Source: Mycoavidus cysteinexigens_B (GTDB lineage: Bacteria > Pseudomonadota > Gammaproteobacteria > Burkholderiales > Burkholderiaceae). Taken from it: 64,000 nucleotides of DNA. How positions within the stretch are numbered: the first letter of the stretch is position 1; each line of letters opens with the position of its first letter. Below the pieces are notes generated by a model. That model ran no database searches. It saw only the letters and a program-made list of their open reading frames with translations, and was not told the origin of the DNA. Both the position numbers and the translations under genes were made by a program. Where the stretch lies: assembly GCA_031963465.1 (NCBI GenBank), contig JASSUG010000002.1:124001-188000 (forward strand). Direction: 5' to 3'. Below, one piece after another: positions 51,856 through 59,980 of the stretch.

Positions 51856-54800
51856 ACGCCCTATCAAAACCACGTTTATACCAGCGCTTCGATTTCGGCA
51901 TCACCGCGGTCTCGCTACCCAATGAAGTCGCCTCAGACAATTCCAACTCGCGGGTAAGCTCACTGTCCGACGAATTCGCCACGGCCCTTTCCAATTTCCC
52001 TCTCGTCGATTCTTGCTTCCATCTCGACACCACCGACAATTCGCTCTGAATTTTCCTCCCTATCTTACCCACCGATAATAGCGGCTCTCCAACCGCTTCA
52101 CGTTGCTTCAAAAGCTTCTCGTTAACATCGCTTAACCCTCGCACACCTTCCAATAACGTATCATTCACTGTCAGGACGTCATACACCGAACTCCAGCATA
52201 AAATCGCTTTTGTCTCTTCCCCTTCTTTTTTCACCTCCCACTGGCGCACTGATTTATCCGCACTTCCAGTCACCAAATAGCTCCCGTCTCCGGTTGTTTT
52301 CCAGGCAACACTACTGATACCTCCCCCAAAACCTTTAATCACCGCACGACACTCACCCGAGGCAACATCCCACACCCGCACCGTCTTGTCATCACTGCCC
52401 GATGCGATCTGCTCCCCGCTCGGCGAATACACCACGCTCCTAACCCAGTGGGTATGTCCTTCTAAGGTATGCCCAGCCGCTCCGCTTTCCGCGTCCCACA
52501 GCCGCACCGTATGGTCATCACTCCCCGAGGCGATCTGCAAACCGCTCGGCGAATACACCTCGCTATTAACAGAGGAGGTATGTCCGCGTAAGGTGTGCAC
52601 AGCCGCTCCGCTTTGCGCGTCCCACACACGCACCGTCTTGTCAAAACTCCCCGAGGCGATCTGCGTTCCGCTCGGCGAATACACCACGCTCCAAACAGTG
52701 GCGGTATGCCCTCGTAAGGTGTGCACAGCCGCTCCGCTTTGCGCGTCCCACACACGCACCGTACCATCCTCACTCCCCGAGGCGATCTGCAAACCGCTCG
52801 GCGAATACACCACGCTCCTAACAGTGGCGGTATGCCCTCGTAAGGTGTGCACAGCCGCTCCGCTTTGCGCGTCCCACACACGCACCGTACCATCCTCACT
52901 CCCCGAGGCGATCTGCAAACCGCTCGGCGAATACACCACGCTCCTAACCCAGTGGGTATGTCCTTCTAAGGTGTGACCAGACGCTCCGCTTTGCGCGTCC
53001 CACACACGCACCGTAGTGTCCCAACTCCCCGAGGCCAGTTGCTTTCCGCTCGGCGAATACACCACCCTAGTAACATAGTCGGTATGTCCGCGTAAGGTGT
53101 GCCTAGCCGCTCCGCTTTCCGCGTCCCACACACGCACCGTCTTGTCCTCACTCCCCGAGGCGAGCTGCCAACCGTTCGGCGAATATACCACGCTAAAAAC
53201 ATCGGAGGTATGTCCGCGTAAGGTGGGCTCAGCCGCTCCGCTTTCCGCGTCCCACAGACGCACCGTAGTGTCTAAACTCCCCGAGGCGATCTGCGTTCCG
53301 CTCGGCGAATACACCACGCTCAAAACAGCGTCGGTATGTCCTTCTAAGGTGTGACCAGCCGCTCCGCTTTCCGCGTCCCACAGACGCACCGTCTTGTCCT
53401 CACTCCCCGCGGCGATCTGCGTTCCGCTCGGCGAATACACCACGCTATTAACAGCTTTTGTATGTCCTTCTAAGGTGTGACCAGCCGCTCCGCTTTGCGC
53501 CTCCCACACACGCACCGTCTTGTCCAAACTCCCCGAGGCGAGCTGCGAACCGCTCGGCGAATACACCACGCTACTAACAGCGTCGGTATGTCCTTCTAAT
53601 GTGTGCACAGCCGCTCCGCTTTCCGCGTCCCACACACGCACCGTCTTGTCAAAACTCCCCGAGGCGATCTGCGTTCCGCTCGGCGAATACACCACGCTCC
53701 AAACATCGGAGGTATGTCCTTCTAAGGTGTGCACAGCCGCTCCGCTTTGCGCGTCCCACAGACGCACCGTATTGTCAGAACTCCCCGAGGCGATCTGCGT
53801 TCCGCTCGGCGAATACACCACGCTCAAAACATAGTCGGTATGTCCTTCTAAGGTGTGACCAGCCGCTCCGCTTTCCGCGTCCCGCACACGCACCGTAAGG
53901 TCATTACCCCCCGAGGCGATCTGCGTTCCGCTCGGCGAATACACCACGCTCCTAACATAGGAGGTATGCCCTTCTAAGGTGTGTATTTTTTCCCAATTCG
54001 AGGTCATATACACGCTGATCTTACCGTTAAAAAGCCCTACCGCACAGCTTTTTCCATCCGGCGAATAGGCACAGGAACTCACCGCACTCTCTTCCTGTAG
54101 ATACGGCCATTCGCCAAACTGCACACCGGACATCTGCGAGCCGCTTAAATTGGCCTGGCGCAGCCAACTCGCGCGAAGCGTCGCCTTTCTTAAATCCGAC
54201 CCTTGCAACTGCGCTGATTCGAATACCCCAAAACTCAGATCTGCTCCGGGTATCTGGATGCCTTTTAAATCCGCACCATGAAACTGTACTCCCGCTCTCA
54301 CCAAAATCGTCATTGCATTCGCCGCCGTTTGGCGTACACTTTTATCGGCTTTGGAGCACTCGATTATCGCTAACAGCTGTTTCTTAAATGGAGACTCTTG
54401 CTGAACGCGATCAGTCAACAAGCGCACAACCCCCAGATCGCCAATCCAATGCTTTGGGCTTAACGATAAATCTCGCTGTGTTTTGGGAGGCAAAACAGCT
54501 TGCTCTTCAAAACTATAGACTGAAGCAGCGCTACCTCGACGCTGGCGAGCGCTTCGGTCCATACACCTATCGAACGACTCAAACAGCGACCGGGCCACAA
54601 AATATTCCAGCAGCGATTTATGGATAAAACGGTATTCAGTCCCGCTTCGGATCAATGGCCACGCTTCACGTAGCAGTTGATTTTCTTCTTCTCGACCGAA
54701 AAATGCATCCTTCCAACTTCCCTTGTCTTTGCGCAATGAATACTTAACAACCGGGTTACCTGCATTCTCTGTATACAGATGTACCGCCAACTCTTGCGAA

Positions 54801-57166
54801 AATGCGATACCGTGCTCGGCAAAATCATCATCGGATAATTCTCTAAATATCTCTCTTTTAGTTCCCGTTAACTCTTGTGTGCTTAAGCGCTGCTGGTTGC
54901 GCTCGAACCAGCTTCTAACGAACTGATCATACAGGTCCAAACGTAACTGGATAGCAGATACCGCTTTCCCCTTTTTTTCAACGTACGGCAAGGCTTCTAG
55001 CACCACGCGTAGCAAAAATGGGTTGCTAATTAAGTCTTTTAAATTAGATTGTTTGGAGAAAGCTTCTCGGTAAGCTTGCGCCGTCCAGCCCGTTGGATTG
55101 TGCTCCACATATTTTTCTAGATATTGATCGCTCTCTTCTTTTGAAAATGGCTCGACCACGACTTCTTGAAACGCTGTGTCTTTGTCCTTCTCAATCGGAT
55201 TCGGTTGAAAACGGCTTTGATAGTCCTGGCCCAGATATTCGCTGCGACAACTGATCACCATCTGGCCCTGCCAGCCGTCTGGCCGGTTGATGGAATTGCT
55301 CACATACAGATTCTGCGTCTGACGTATCTCATCATAGCCGTCCAAAATAAAGACAAACTTTTCTTTCTTTAATTTCTGAATCTGTAATTCTGACAGCCCT
55401 CTTTTCTTTAACGCTTTGGCAATCAGATCGTGCTCAGGCCTATCAATACTCGGCAGTGAAATAAACAGCGGAATCGCATCGTCAGCTTTTTTGTCGTCCC
55501 ATAAGTGCTTTTCTAGGATGCGATTCAAGGTTGTTTTGCCAGCCCCGGAGTCCCCCGCCAACAAAATCACTTGTTTTTCTTTTAGAAAAGCTTGAACTTT
55601 TGACAAGAGGCCAGTGGCGTCGGCAGTGACCTCGTGCAGACTCGCTTCGCCGCGCGGTTCAACATAAAGCTGTAGAGTTTCCTCAAACGCTTTATCTTGT
55701 TTTAGAGCAGCAAAATACTGTCCCTCCAACGCGGCCTTCGGGTCTTCATTGAGCACTCGCAACTGTTGGTGTTGTTGATGCACGGTGGAGGCCAGTTGCT
55801 TGTGCAGCGTTGTCCGTATGTCGTCGAAAATGCCGTCTAATAACCTGGCAAAGCCAACCTCGCCGAGCGTTGAATCACTCTTTAAATGGGATATAACATG
55901 GCTGTGCCCCGTCCAAAATTTATCCAGAAACGTTTTCGCCTCATTGCTGCCCGCTAACAGCCGCTCGATCACCTTAAACAGCACACCATGTGAACCTTGG
56001 TTCAGATAGACTTCTTCTCCCTTTTTGGTTTGCAAATCAAAGCGCAGAGGATCCTCCATCCGCACCGTCGTCGACTCAATAAAATCCTTCAGGCAGTTGT
56101 CATAGCTATTCGGCGTTAACGAAACCGGGATAATCCCGTGCTGACCTTTCAGATGCGCTGCTCGAATCTCCAAAAAAGCCATTTCTGTCAACACATGATG
56201 GAAGTCCGCCATATATTTTTCCTCTTGGGAAAATTTTCTGACTACCTCACGTAACGCTGGAGTACCCTTTTGTTCGTTGTCTTTGACGTAGGCTTCTCGA
56301 TCTATGTCATAAGCTTTTTTAAGCTCATCACAAAACGCTTTATAGGACTGCCCTTTTAGGTAGCTTCCTAAGACATCAGAACAACACACGATCACCTTAT
56401 CCACCGGTTTCACATCGGCTCGCACCTGAGCGGGCAGCAAACAGAACTGATTGGTTAAGATGTCTTCTAGCTTGCCATCCTCTTTCAGATTTTCAACCGA
56501 GCTTGAATACGCTTGCCCTATCGGCGTTTGATCCGAATAAAGCGTCACCCCTCGAATTTTAGATAAATTATTGATTAAATATTTAGACGTCGAGGCCTTG
56601 GCCTCTCCGTGAGCATCATTGTCATGGGCATACACTAGAAACAAGCTGGGTTTCTTCGACACCTCTAAGGAACTCAGCGTCAACAGCGCCTTTTCAAACA
56701 GATAATCCACCAACTCACTTTTTTCATGGGCAGACATTGAGGTAGGTATGGCAGACGGAACCGAAACCGCTTTACTTGAGTGAGCGCTATATGCTGATGG
56801 AGGAGATTGAAAAGCTTCCGCACGATGTTTGGTTTCATCGTGTCCCCATTTTTTAGCTTTAAGACGACTGGCTTCTGCTTTGTCAGGTGAATTTAAGCGA
56901 TCTAATACTTCCCCACGCTCAAAATAAGCATCGGCCATCATCGCTCGCAATGTCTCATCTGCTAATGTTTGGGGATCTTGCGCTTTTCTCAGAGCCTCCC
57001 TTACCTTCCCAACTGACATCAGCGTTTCTTTCGCTTGATCATATAGCGTCAACGCTAAATCAAACTGTTGCTCTTCTTTCTGAGCGCGAGCTTGACCTAA
57101 ATAAAATTCACCTAGGTTTCGCGTGACAGTTTCTGATAACGTCGGGTGAAATATGTTTCCTAGCAT
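51854..57166 (-). CDS. Giant TIR/SEFIR-like-NACHT-WD40 NLR-like protein (NLR3)
   Basis: 1770-residue close paralogue of NLR2. TPR-like N-terminus, TIR/SEFIR-like domain (FLVYAHDNDAHGEAKAS, GVTLYSDQTPIG, VDKVIVCCSD), NACHT with Walker A GDSGAGKTT at 538-546 and FVFILDGYDEI, pentapeptide-like stretch, and 15 WD40 blades: degenerate first, 13 of exactly 42 residues, degenerate last. Many blades have TVRVWDA rather than TVRLWDA, a lineage mark of this copy. The C-terminal extension after GAVGEP is longer than in NLR2. A sequence GGAGAG precedes the ATG. Same presumed sensing/oligomerising role; the ligand is unknown. Confidence 0.83.
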   Translation of the reverse strand: MLGNIFHPTLSETVTRNLGEFYLGQARAQKEEQQFDLALTLYDQAKETLMSVGKVREALRKAQDPQTLADETLRAMMADAYFERGEVLDRLNSPDKAEASRLKAKKWGHDETKHRAEAFQSPPSAYSAHSSKAVSVPSAIPTSMSAHEKSELVDYLFEKALLTLSSLEVSKKPSLFLVYAHDNDAHGEAKASTSKYLINNLSKIRGVTLYSDQTPIGQAYSSSVENLKEDGKLEDILTNQFCLLPAQVRADVKPVDKVIVCCSDVLGSYLKGQSYKAFCDELKKAYDIDREAYVKDNEQKGTPALREVVRKFSQEEKYMADFHHVLTEMAFLEIRAAHLKGQHGIIPVSLTPNSYDNCLKDFIESTTVRMEDPLRFDLQTKKGEEVYLNQGSHGVLFKVIERLLAGSNEAKTFLDKFWTGHSHVISHLKSDSTLGEVGFARLLDGIFDDIRTTLHKQLASTVHQQHQQLRVLNEDPKAALEGQYFAALKQDKAFEETLQLYVEPRGEASLHEVTADATGLLSKVQAFLKEKQVILLAGDSGAGKTTLNRILEKHLWDDKKADDAIPLFISLPSIDRPEHDLIAKALKKRGLSELQIQKLKKEKFVFILDGYDEIRQTQNLYVSNSINRPDGWQGQMVISCRSEYLGQDYQSRFQPNPIEKDKDTAFQEVVVEPFSKEESDQYLEKYVEHNPTGWTAQAYREAFSKQSNLKDLISNPFLLRVVLEALPYVEKKGKAVSAIQLRLDLYDQFVRSWFERNQQRLSTQELTGTKREIFRELSDDDFAEHGIAFSQELAVHLYTENAGNPVVKYSLRKDKGSWKDAFFGREEENQLLREAWPLIRSGTEYRFIHKSLLEYFVARSLFESFDRCMDRSARQRRGSAASVYSFEEQAVLPPKTQRDLSLSPKHWIGDLGVVRLLTDRVQQESPFKKQLLAIIECSKADKSVRQTAANAMTILVRAGVQFHGADLKGIQIPGADLSFGVFESAQLQGSDLRKATLRASWLRQANLSGSQMSGVQFGEWPYLQEESAVSSCAYSPDGKSCAVGLFNGKISVYMTSNWEKIHTLEGHTSYVRSVVYSPSGTQIASGGNDLTVRVRDAESGAAGHTLEGHTDYVLSVVYSPSGTQIASGSSDNTVRLWDAQSGAAVHTLEGHTSDVWSVVYSPSGTQIASGSFDKTVRVWDAESGAAVHTLEGHTDAVSSVVYSPSGSQLASGSLDKTVRVWEAQSGAAGHTLEGHTKAVNSVVYSPSGTQIAAGSEDKTVRLWDAESGAAGHTLEGHTDAVLSVVYSPSGTQIASGSLDTTVRLWDAESGAAEPTLRGHTSDVFSVVYSPNGWQLASGSEDKTVRVWDAESGAARHTLRGHTDYVTRVVYSPSGKQLASGSWDTTVRVWDAQSGASGHTLEGHTHWVRSVVYSPSGLQIASGSEDGTVRVWDAQSGAAVHTLRGHTATVRSVVYSPSGLQIASGSEDGTVRVWDAQSGAAVHTLRGHTATVWSVVYSPSGTQIASGSFDKTVRVWDAQSGAAVHTLRGHTSSVNSEVYSPSGLQIASGSDDHTVRLWDAESGAAGHTLEGHTHWVRSVVYSPSGEQIASGSDDKTVRVWDVASGECRAVIKGFGGGISSVAWKTTGDGSYLVTGSADKSVRQWEVKKEGEETKAILCWSSVYDVLTVNDTLLEGVRGLSDVNEKLLKQREAVGEPLLSVGKIGRKIQSELSVVSRWKQESTRGKLERAVANSSDSELTRELELSEATSLGSETAVMPKSKRWYKRGFDRA
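52328..53965 (-). repeat. Thirteen 126-bp WD40-coding tandem repeats in NLR3
   Basis: Exactly 13 x 126 bp. Two adjacent units are identical over about 128 bp (from 52694 and from 52820, period 126), so one unit was duplicated very recently. Variable positions as in the other arrays. Several units elsewhere share long identical blocks, consistent with gene conversion. Confidence 0.93.
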
Positions 57167-57507
57167 GTTTGCTCTCCATTTCCTTTGATTAGGATTAATT
57201 AGATCAGATCGGAGCTACTTTAGTGCATACCGCTAGAGCAATTTCGCCGCCACTCACTGTCGGTAAAAATTATGCGAAAGCTAGCTTGAAGCAGATTTGG
57301 GCCGAACGTATCGACCCGATACAAAAAGATTTTATGGATACTAATGGCACTGCGGTTCAAAAACAAGGGGAATTATTTAAATAGCTTGTGCCAAACCGGA
57401 CACTTATTCCCAGTCGTTTGTTGGCAAAACTACTGCACGCAGATCCTCTTGCAGCCCGCGAGCGATGACAGCTATTTTGTCAGCTTGTTTTGCCATTAGA
57501 AGATGCT
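57167..57507 (+). pseudogene. Duplicated NLR 5' flank, copy B (left part)
   Basis: Homologue of 51414-51750: long blocks such as GGGGAATTATTTAAATAGCT and GGACACTTATT are shared. In one frame it reads MDTNGTAVQKQGELFK, stop, then RLLAKLLHADPLAARER. At ATGCT (to 57507) homology stops where the PBECR-type gene begins, and resumes at 58439. Upstream leader of NLR3 lies in its first part. Confidence 0.6.
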
Positions 57508-58426
57508 AAGAATTGCGGCTTTGCGACATGTCGACTATAATCAAGTTATTCTCGCTATCGTTACGGGCGTTGGGATCAAGGGTTGAAAAAATACTTTCAG
57601 CACTTATCGTAGCGGGATACTTTTGCAGCGACTGTGTTGCCAATTCCTTTCTCTTTGTTCTAACTTCTTCCAGATACAGGGTGGATCCGTCAGGTAACGC
57701 CTTCAGGTACACAATTTGATTTTTACCCAGCCGGTTTTTTGTACCAAACACAATCTTATCCGGGCTGCTGATAATCTCCGGGATCATCGTAAAATCAGCT
57801 TCGGTAACAGCGATTTGGCCCCGTGCTTTTTCTGTTTTTACATTGCTGTGATTTTTCATCACATGCTTCACCGCTGAGGTATCCACAGCATGAGTATAAT
57901 TGGCGATCTCTAGGCCGACGTTACGCGCCGCCTCAACGAGCCAGTTTTTTACCGGTGCGATTTCTGCCTTTGAAGAGTGATTACCGGGCTGTTTTGCACT
58001 GTCAACGACCCCCTGAATCCCCTGTTTTGCTTTGTCGATGGACTCCTGAGTAAAGTGCTGGTCTGAAAATGCAGACTTGGCTTGAATTTTCAATGGGTAG
58101 CGTTGATAGAGTGTGAATGCCGCATCTTTCCGCTTTTCGGTCAATGCTTGCTCAACCTCTTGCCGCAGGTGCTCTGATTGAGTCTGCCTATATTCCTGCG
58201 CCTCGGCACGGGTAAACCCCTTCGGCTCGGTTTTCAGATGCTTTAGCAAGGCATGTGCATGTTCGGTCGGTGCGATACGCGCCGCATATTCTTCCACAGG
58301 GATATGAATCTGCCCGCCTGTCTCCAGTGCGACTTGCAATTGTTCCGCCACGGCAGGCGAAACTGCAGCCACCTGTTCTGCAATGCCGGATTGCATGAAG
58401 GCTTGGGCATCGATATTTGTGGACAT
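57506..58426 (-). CDS. PBECR-type (Barnase-EndoU-ColicinE5-RelE-like) nuclease domain protein
   Basis: 306-residue protein. The N-terminal ~100 residues (AEQLQVALETGGQIHIPVEE, then YAARIAPTEHAHALLKHL) match the linker found in phage polyvalent proteins. The C-terminal ~130 residues (VDTSAVKHVMKNHSN, VTEADFTMIPEIISSPDKIV, YLEEVRTKRKEL, PATISAESIFSTL) resemble PBECR3-type nuclease domains of phage head/polyvalent toxins, with a His-containing KNH motif. So it appears to be a toxin-nuclease module freed from a larger phage protein. No immunity gene is adjacent. Its stop codon falls at the junction with the flanking repeat. Confidence 0.7.
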   Translation of the reverse strand: MSTNIDAQAFMQSGIAEQVAAVSPAVAEQLQVALETGGQIHIPVEEYAARIAPTEHAHALLKHLKTEPKGFTRAEAQEYRQTQSEHLRQEVEQALTEKRKDAAFTLYQRYPLKIQAKSAFSDQHFTQESIDKAKQGIQGVVDSAKQPGNHSSKAEIAPVKNWLVEAARNVGLEIANYTHAVDTSAVKHVMKNHSNVKTEKARGQIAVTEADFTMIPEIISSPDKIVFGTKNRLGKNQIVYLKALPDGSTLYLEEVRTKRKELATQSLQKYPATISAESIFSTLDPNARNDSENNLIIVDMSQSRNS

Positions 58427-58438
58427 CTTAAGTATTTC

Positions 58439-58530
58439 CCTCTCCGGATGCCTACACAGTTGCCTACAAAATATCTGTGTCCCTGGGATCGGTTGCGTTA
58501 TCTTTGGTTGGAGCTTGAGGGGATAAATAT
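58439..58530 (+). pseudogene. Duplicated NLR 5' flank, copy B (right part)
   Basis: CTCTCCGGATG onward matches 51750-51815 of copy A; the frame reads LSGCL, NICVPGIGCVIFGWSLRG and stop. It is the continuation of the decayed gene split by the PBECR-type gene. It carries a short internal CTACACAGTTGC insertion relative to copy A. Confidence 0.55.
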
Positions 58531-58531
58531 C

Positions 58532-58563
58532 CCGAGAAAGCCTTATTTTACAAGGCTTTTCGG
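58532..58563 (+). terminator. Hairpin terminator after the split remnant
   Basis: AAAGCCTT pairs with AAGGCTTT, extended by CCGA/TCGG with one mismatch, followed by TTTATTT on the plus strand. Counterpart in position to 51828-51855. Confidence 0.5.
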
Positions 58564-58604
58564 TTTATTTGAAGGGGGTTATATTGAAGATAATTTAAGA
58601 TAAA

Positions 58605-58963
58605 TGGTGGAGCCGGCGGGAATCGAACCCGCGTCCGCAAGCACTCTACAAGCAGTTCTACATACTTAGTTCAATCATTTAATTTAACTGCAGCAGCGCG
58701 GATGAACACGCTCTACAACAGCGATTCACTAGATTTAATAGTAGACGCCATGACATCACCTACTACGGTCTGACGTAAATGACCTCGCGCGGTCTTGCGA
58801 CCCTAACCCGTCAGAGAGCGAGTGCGAGGCGAGCCGCAATTAAGCGGCTACAGCGAACGTTTTGTCGTTTGCAGTTACTTTTTTTCCCATTGATTAACGA
58901 GGTAACGGGTCCTCGGTATGCCCTACATTGCTTTGCAACCCACGTCGAAACCAAGTCGGCCCC
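58605..58963 (-). ncRNA. ssrA: tmRNA
   Basis: Transfer-messenger RNA of 359 nt on the minus strand, rescuing stalled ribosomes. 5' GGGGCCG pairs with 3' CGGCTCC before ACCA; the T arm GGTTCGATTCC is present; the 5' part has the TTGGTTTCGACGTGGG consensus. The tag reading frame at 58840-58872 reads ANDKTFAVAA and then TAA, close to the ANDDTFALAA-type tags of Burkholderia. Confidence 0.95.
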
Positions 58964-59132
58964 GTGGTATCCAGATTATTCCACAAATCGCCACTTAAAG
59001 AAACGTCTTTTAACGCTCAATTATTCAAACCCATTCGTCAGCAGGCCCAGCCTTCGCTGCTATGCGCTTGCACTTGATACTCTCATGCGGTCATAATACA
59101 AATGAGCGAAGCTAAGACAATTGGACAAAAAT

Positions 59133-59939
59133 ATGAGTATTACCATTAAAAATGAAAACGATATCGCGCAGATGCGTATTGCTTGCCGGCTAGCGAGTGA
59201 AGTGTTGGATTACATTACGCCGTTTATCGCGGCTGGCATCACGACCGGCGAACTTGATCGCCTGTGCCACCGGTATATGCTCGACGAGCAAAAGACGATT
59301 CCAGCCACGCTTAATTATCAGCCCGAAGGCTACCCGCCCTATCCGAAAGCAAGCTGCATTTCAGTGAATGATGTCGTTTGCCATGGCATTCCGGGTGACA
59401 AGGTGCTCAAAAATGGCGATGCCTTAAATATCGATATTACCGTGATTAAAAATGGGTATTTTGGGGATACGAGCCGCATGTTTATTGTGGGCGAAGGGTC
59501 AATCCTTGCCAAGCGGCTGGTGCAAACAACCTATGAATGCATGTGGCTAGGCATCGATCAAGTGCGCCCCGGCGCGCGGCTAGGCGATATTGGCTATGCC
59601 ATTCAGCGACATGCACAGGCACAAGGCTATAGCATCGTGCGCGAATATTGTGGACACGGTATTGGGCAAGTCTTTCATGAAGAGCCGCAAGTGCTGCATT
59701 ACGGCCAGCCAGGCACTGGTCTTAAACTCGCGGCTGGCATGATCTTTACGATTGAGCCGATGATTAACGCAGGGCGCCGCGAGATTCGCACCATGCCTGA
59801 TCATTGGACCGTGAAAACGCGGGATCGCAGCCTTTCTGCCCAGTGGGAACATACGGTACTGGTCACCGAAACGGGCCATGAAGTGCTCACCGTATCGGCG
59901 GGTTCCCCAGCACGCCCAACTACCAGCGTGGCCGCTTAA
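59133..59939 (+). CDS. map: Methionine aminopeptidase type I
   Basis: 268-residue (from ATG 59133) type I enzyme that removes the initiator methionine. Metal ligands: Asp in LNIDITV, Asp in YFGDTSRMF, His in GHGIGQVFHEEP, Glu in FTIEPMI and Glu in AQWEHTV. A TTG four codons upstream is less likely; no strong ribosome site is seen for either. It precedes glnD by 41 bp, on the same strand. In many beta-proteobacteria map is followed by glnD, so the arrangement is normal. Confidence 0.95.
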   Translation: MSITIKNENDIAQMRIACRLASEVLDYITPFIAAGITTGELDRLCHRYMLDEQKTIPATLNYQPEGYPPYPKASCISVNDVVCHGIPGDKVLKNGDALNIDITVIKNGYFGDTSRMFIVGEGSILAKRLVQTTYECMWLGIDQVRPGARLGDIGYAIQRHAQAQGYSIVREYCGHGIGQVFHEEPQVLHYGQPGTGLKLAAGMIFTIEPMINAGRREIRTMPDHWTVKTRDRSLSAQWEHTVLVTETGHEVLTVSAGSPARPTTSVAA

Positions 59940-59980
59940 AGCCGCAGCTTTATGACTCACTATTTTGGACTCAATGCAAA

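Noticed and set aside
51501..52049. 182-codon plus-strand frame between NLR2 and NLR3
   Set aside because: It joins pieces of the decayed flank gene with the antisense of the NLR3 C-terminus; the paralogous flank does not keep the frame.
46874..53898. Plus-strand frames opposite the NLR2 and NLR3 repeats
   Set aside because: Same antisense repeat artefact; the sense strand has clear domain structure.
58779..59096. 105-codon plus-strand frame near 58.9 kb
   Set aside because: It lies largely opposite the tmRNA gene.
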